Assembly (NCBI GenBank): GCA_964601265.1
Contig: CAZRMT010000015.1
Coordinates: 1-22,878 of the forward strand
Origin: UBA4675 sp964601265
GTDB taxonomy: Bacteria > Bacillota > Clostridia > Christensenellales > Borkfalkiaceae
Length of the DNA stretch: 22,878 nt
Direction of reading: 5' to 3'
Shown here: positions 22,823-22,878 of the stretch, in pieces
Layout: every line of letters begins with the position of its first letter
Numbering within the stretch: the first letter of the stretch is position 1
Notes under the pieces: model-generated
What the model was told of the DNA's origin: nothing
Databases searched by the model: none
The model's input: only the letters and a program-made list of their open reading frames with translations
Made by a program: the position numbers and the translations under genes

Positions 22823-22878
22823 ACGTACGCTTATGCGTTAAAAACAAATTAAAAATATAAATTAACGCCGTAGCGGTT

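Overview
The window looks like a chromosomal segment of a low-GC, Gram-positive anaerobe of the Clostridia, probably an uncultured gut lineage; no species can be named from the sequence alone. The signs are a T-box riboswitch in front of thrS, a single-chain (alpha2-type) glycyl-tRNA synthetase, TmcAL, the Pta-AckA acetate pathway, a YceD-rpmF pair, an NfnAB-type electron-bifurcating transhydrogenase and TTGACA-N17-TATAAT promoters. There is no phage, transposon, CRISPR array or obvious recent transfer. Nearly all of the window is coding.

Layout. 1-2103: thrS (-) with its T-box leader and own promoter. 2104-3252: tmcAL (-), divergent from the pta-ackA operon (+, 3398-5639). TmcAL activates acetate to modify tRNA-Met, while Pta-AckA makes acetate. 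The two transcription units share a short region with a palindromic -10 element and a perfect 15-bp inverted repeat. 5636-7484: two overlapping membrane-protein genes resembling the YdbS/YdbT (bacterial PH_2 domain) pair. 7533-8169: yceD and rpmF, with their own promoter and an apparently almost leaderless start. 8297-10520: nfnAB. 10723-12099: a MATE exporter. 12185-13561: glyS (-). 13722-15344: glnS (+), divergent from glyS. 15469-16083: a CvpA-like membrane protein.

16134-20620 is the least ordinary part. It holds a 1038-residue BspA-type leucine-rich-repeat protein with a signal peptide and a C-terminal membrane anchor, a convergent lipoprotein gene whose stop codon directly abuts that of the repeat protein, and a membrane-anchored protein of unknown function. 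20682-21659 encodes a GMP synthase that consists only of the ATP-pyrophosphatase and dimerisation part. It is followed by a tRNA-Leu(CAG) with a strong terminator and a RimK-like ATP-grasp ligase of unknown substrate near the right edge.

Most of the window is housekeeping: translation (three aminoacyl-tRNA synthetases, tRNA modification, L32, tRNA-Leu), fermentation and redox balance (acetate formation, NADH/ferredoxin/NADPH exchange), and nucleotide synthesis. I did not find a clearly new biological system. The points most worth a second look are the shared tmcAL/pta control region, the leaderless yceD, hairpins with U-tracts placed directly before start codons, the anchored repeat protein and its neighbours, the standalone GMP synthase subunit, and the orphan ATP-grasp enzyme.
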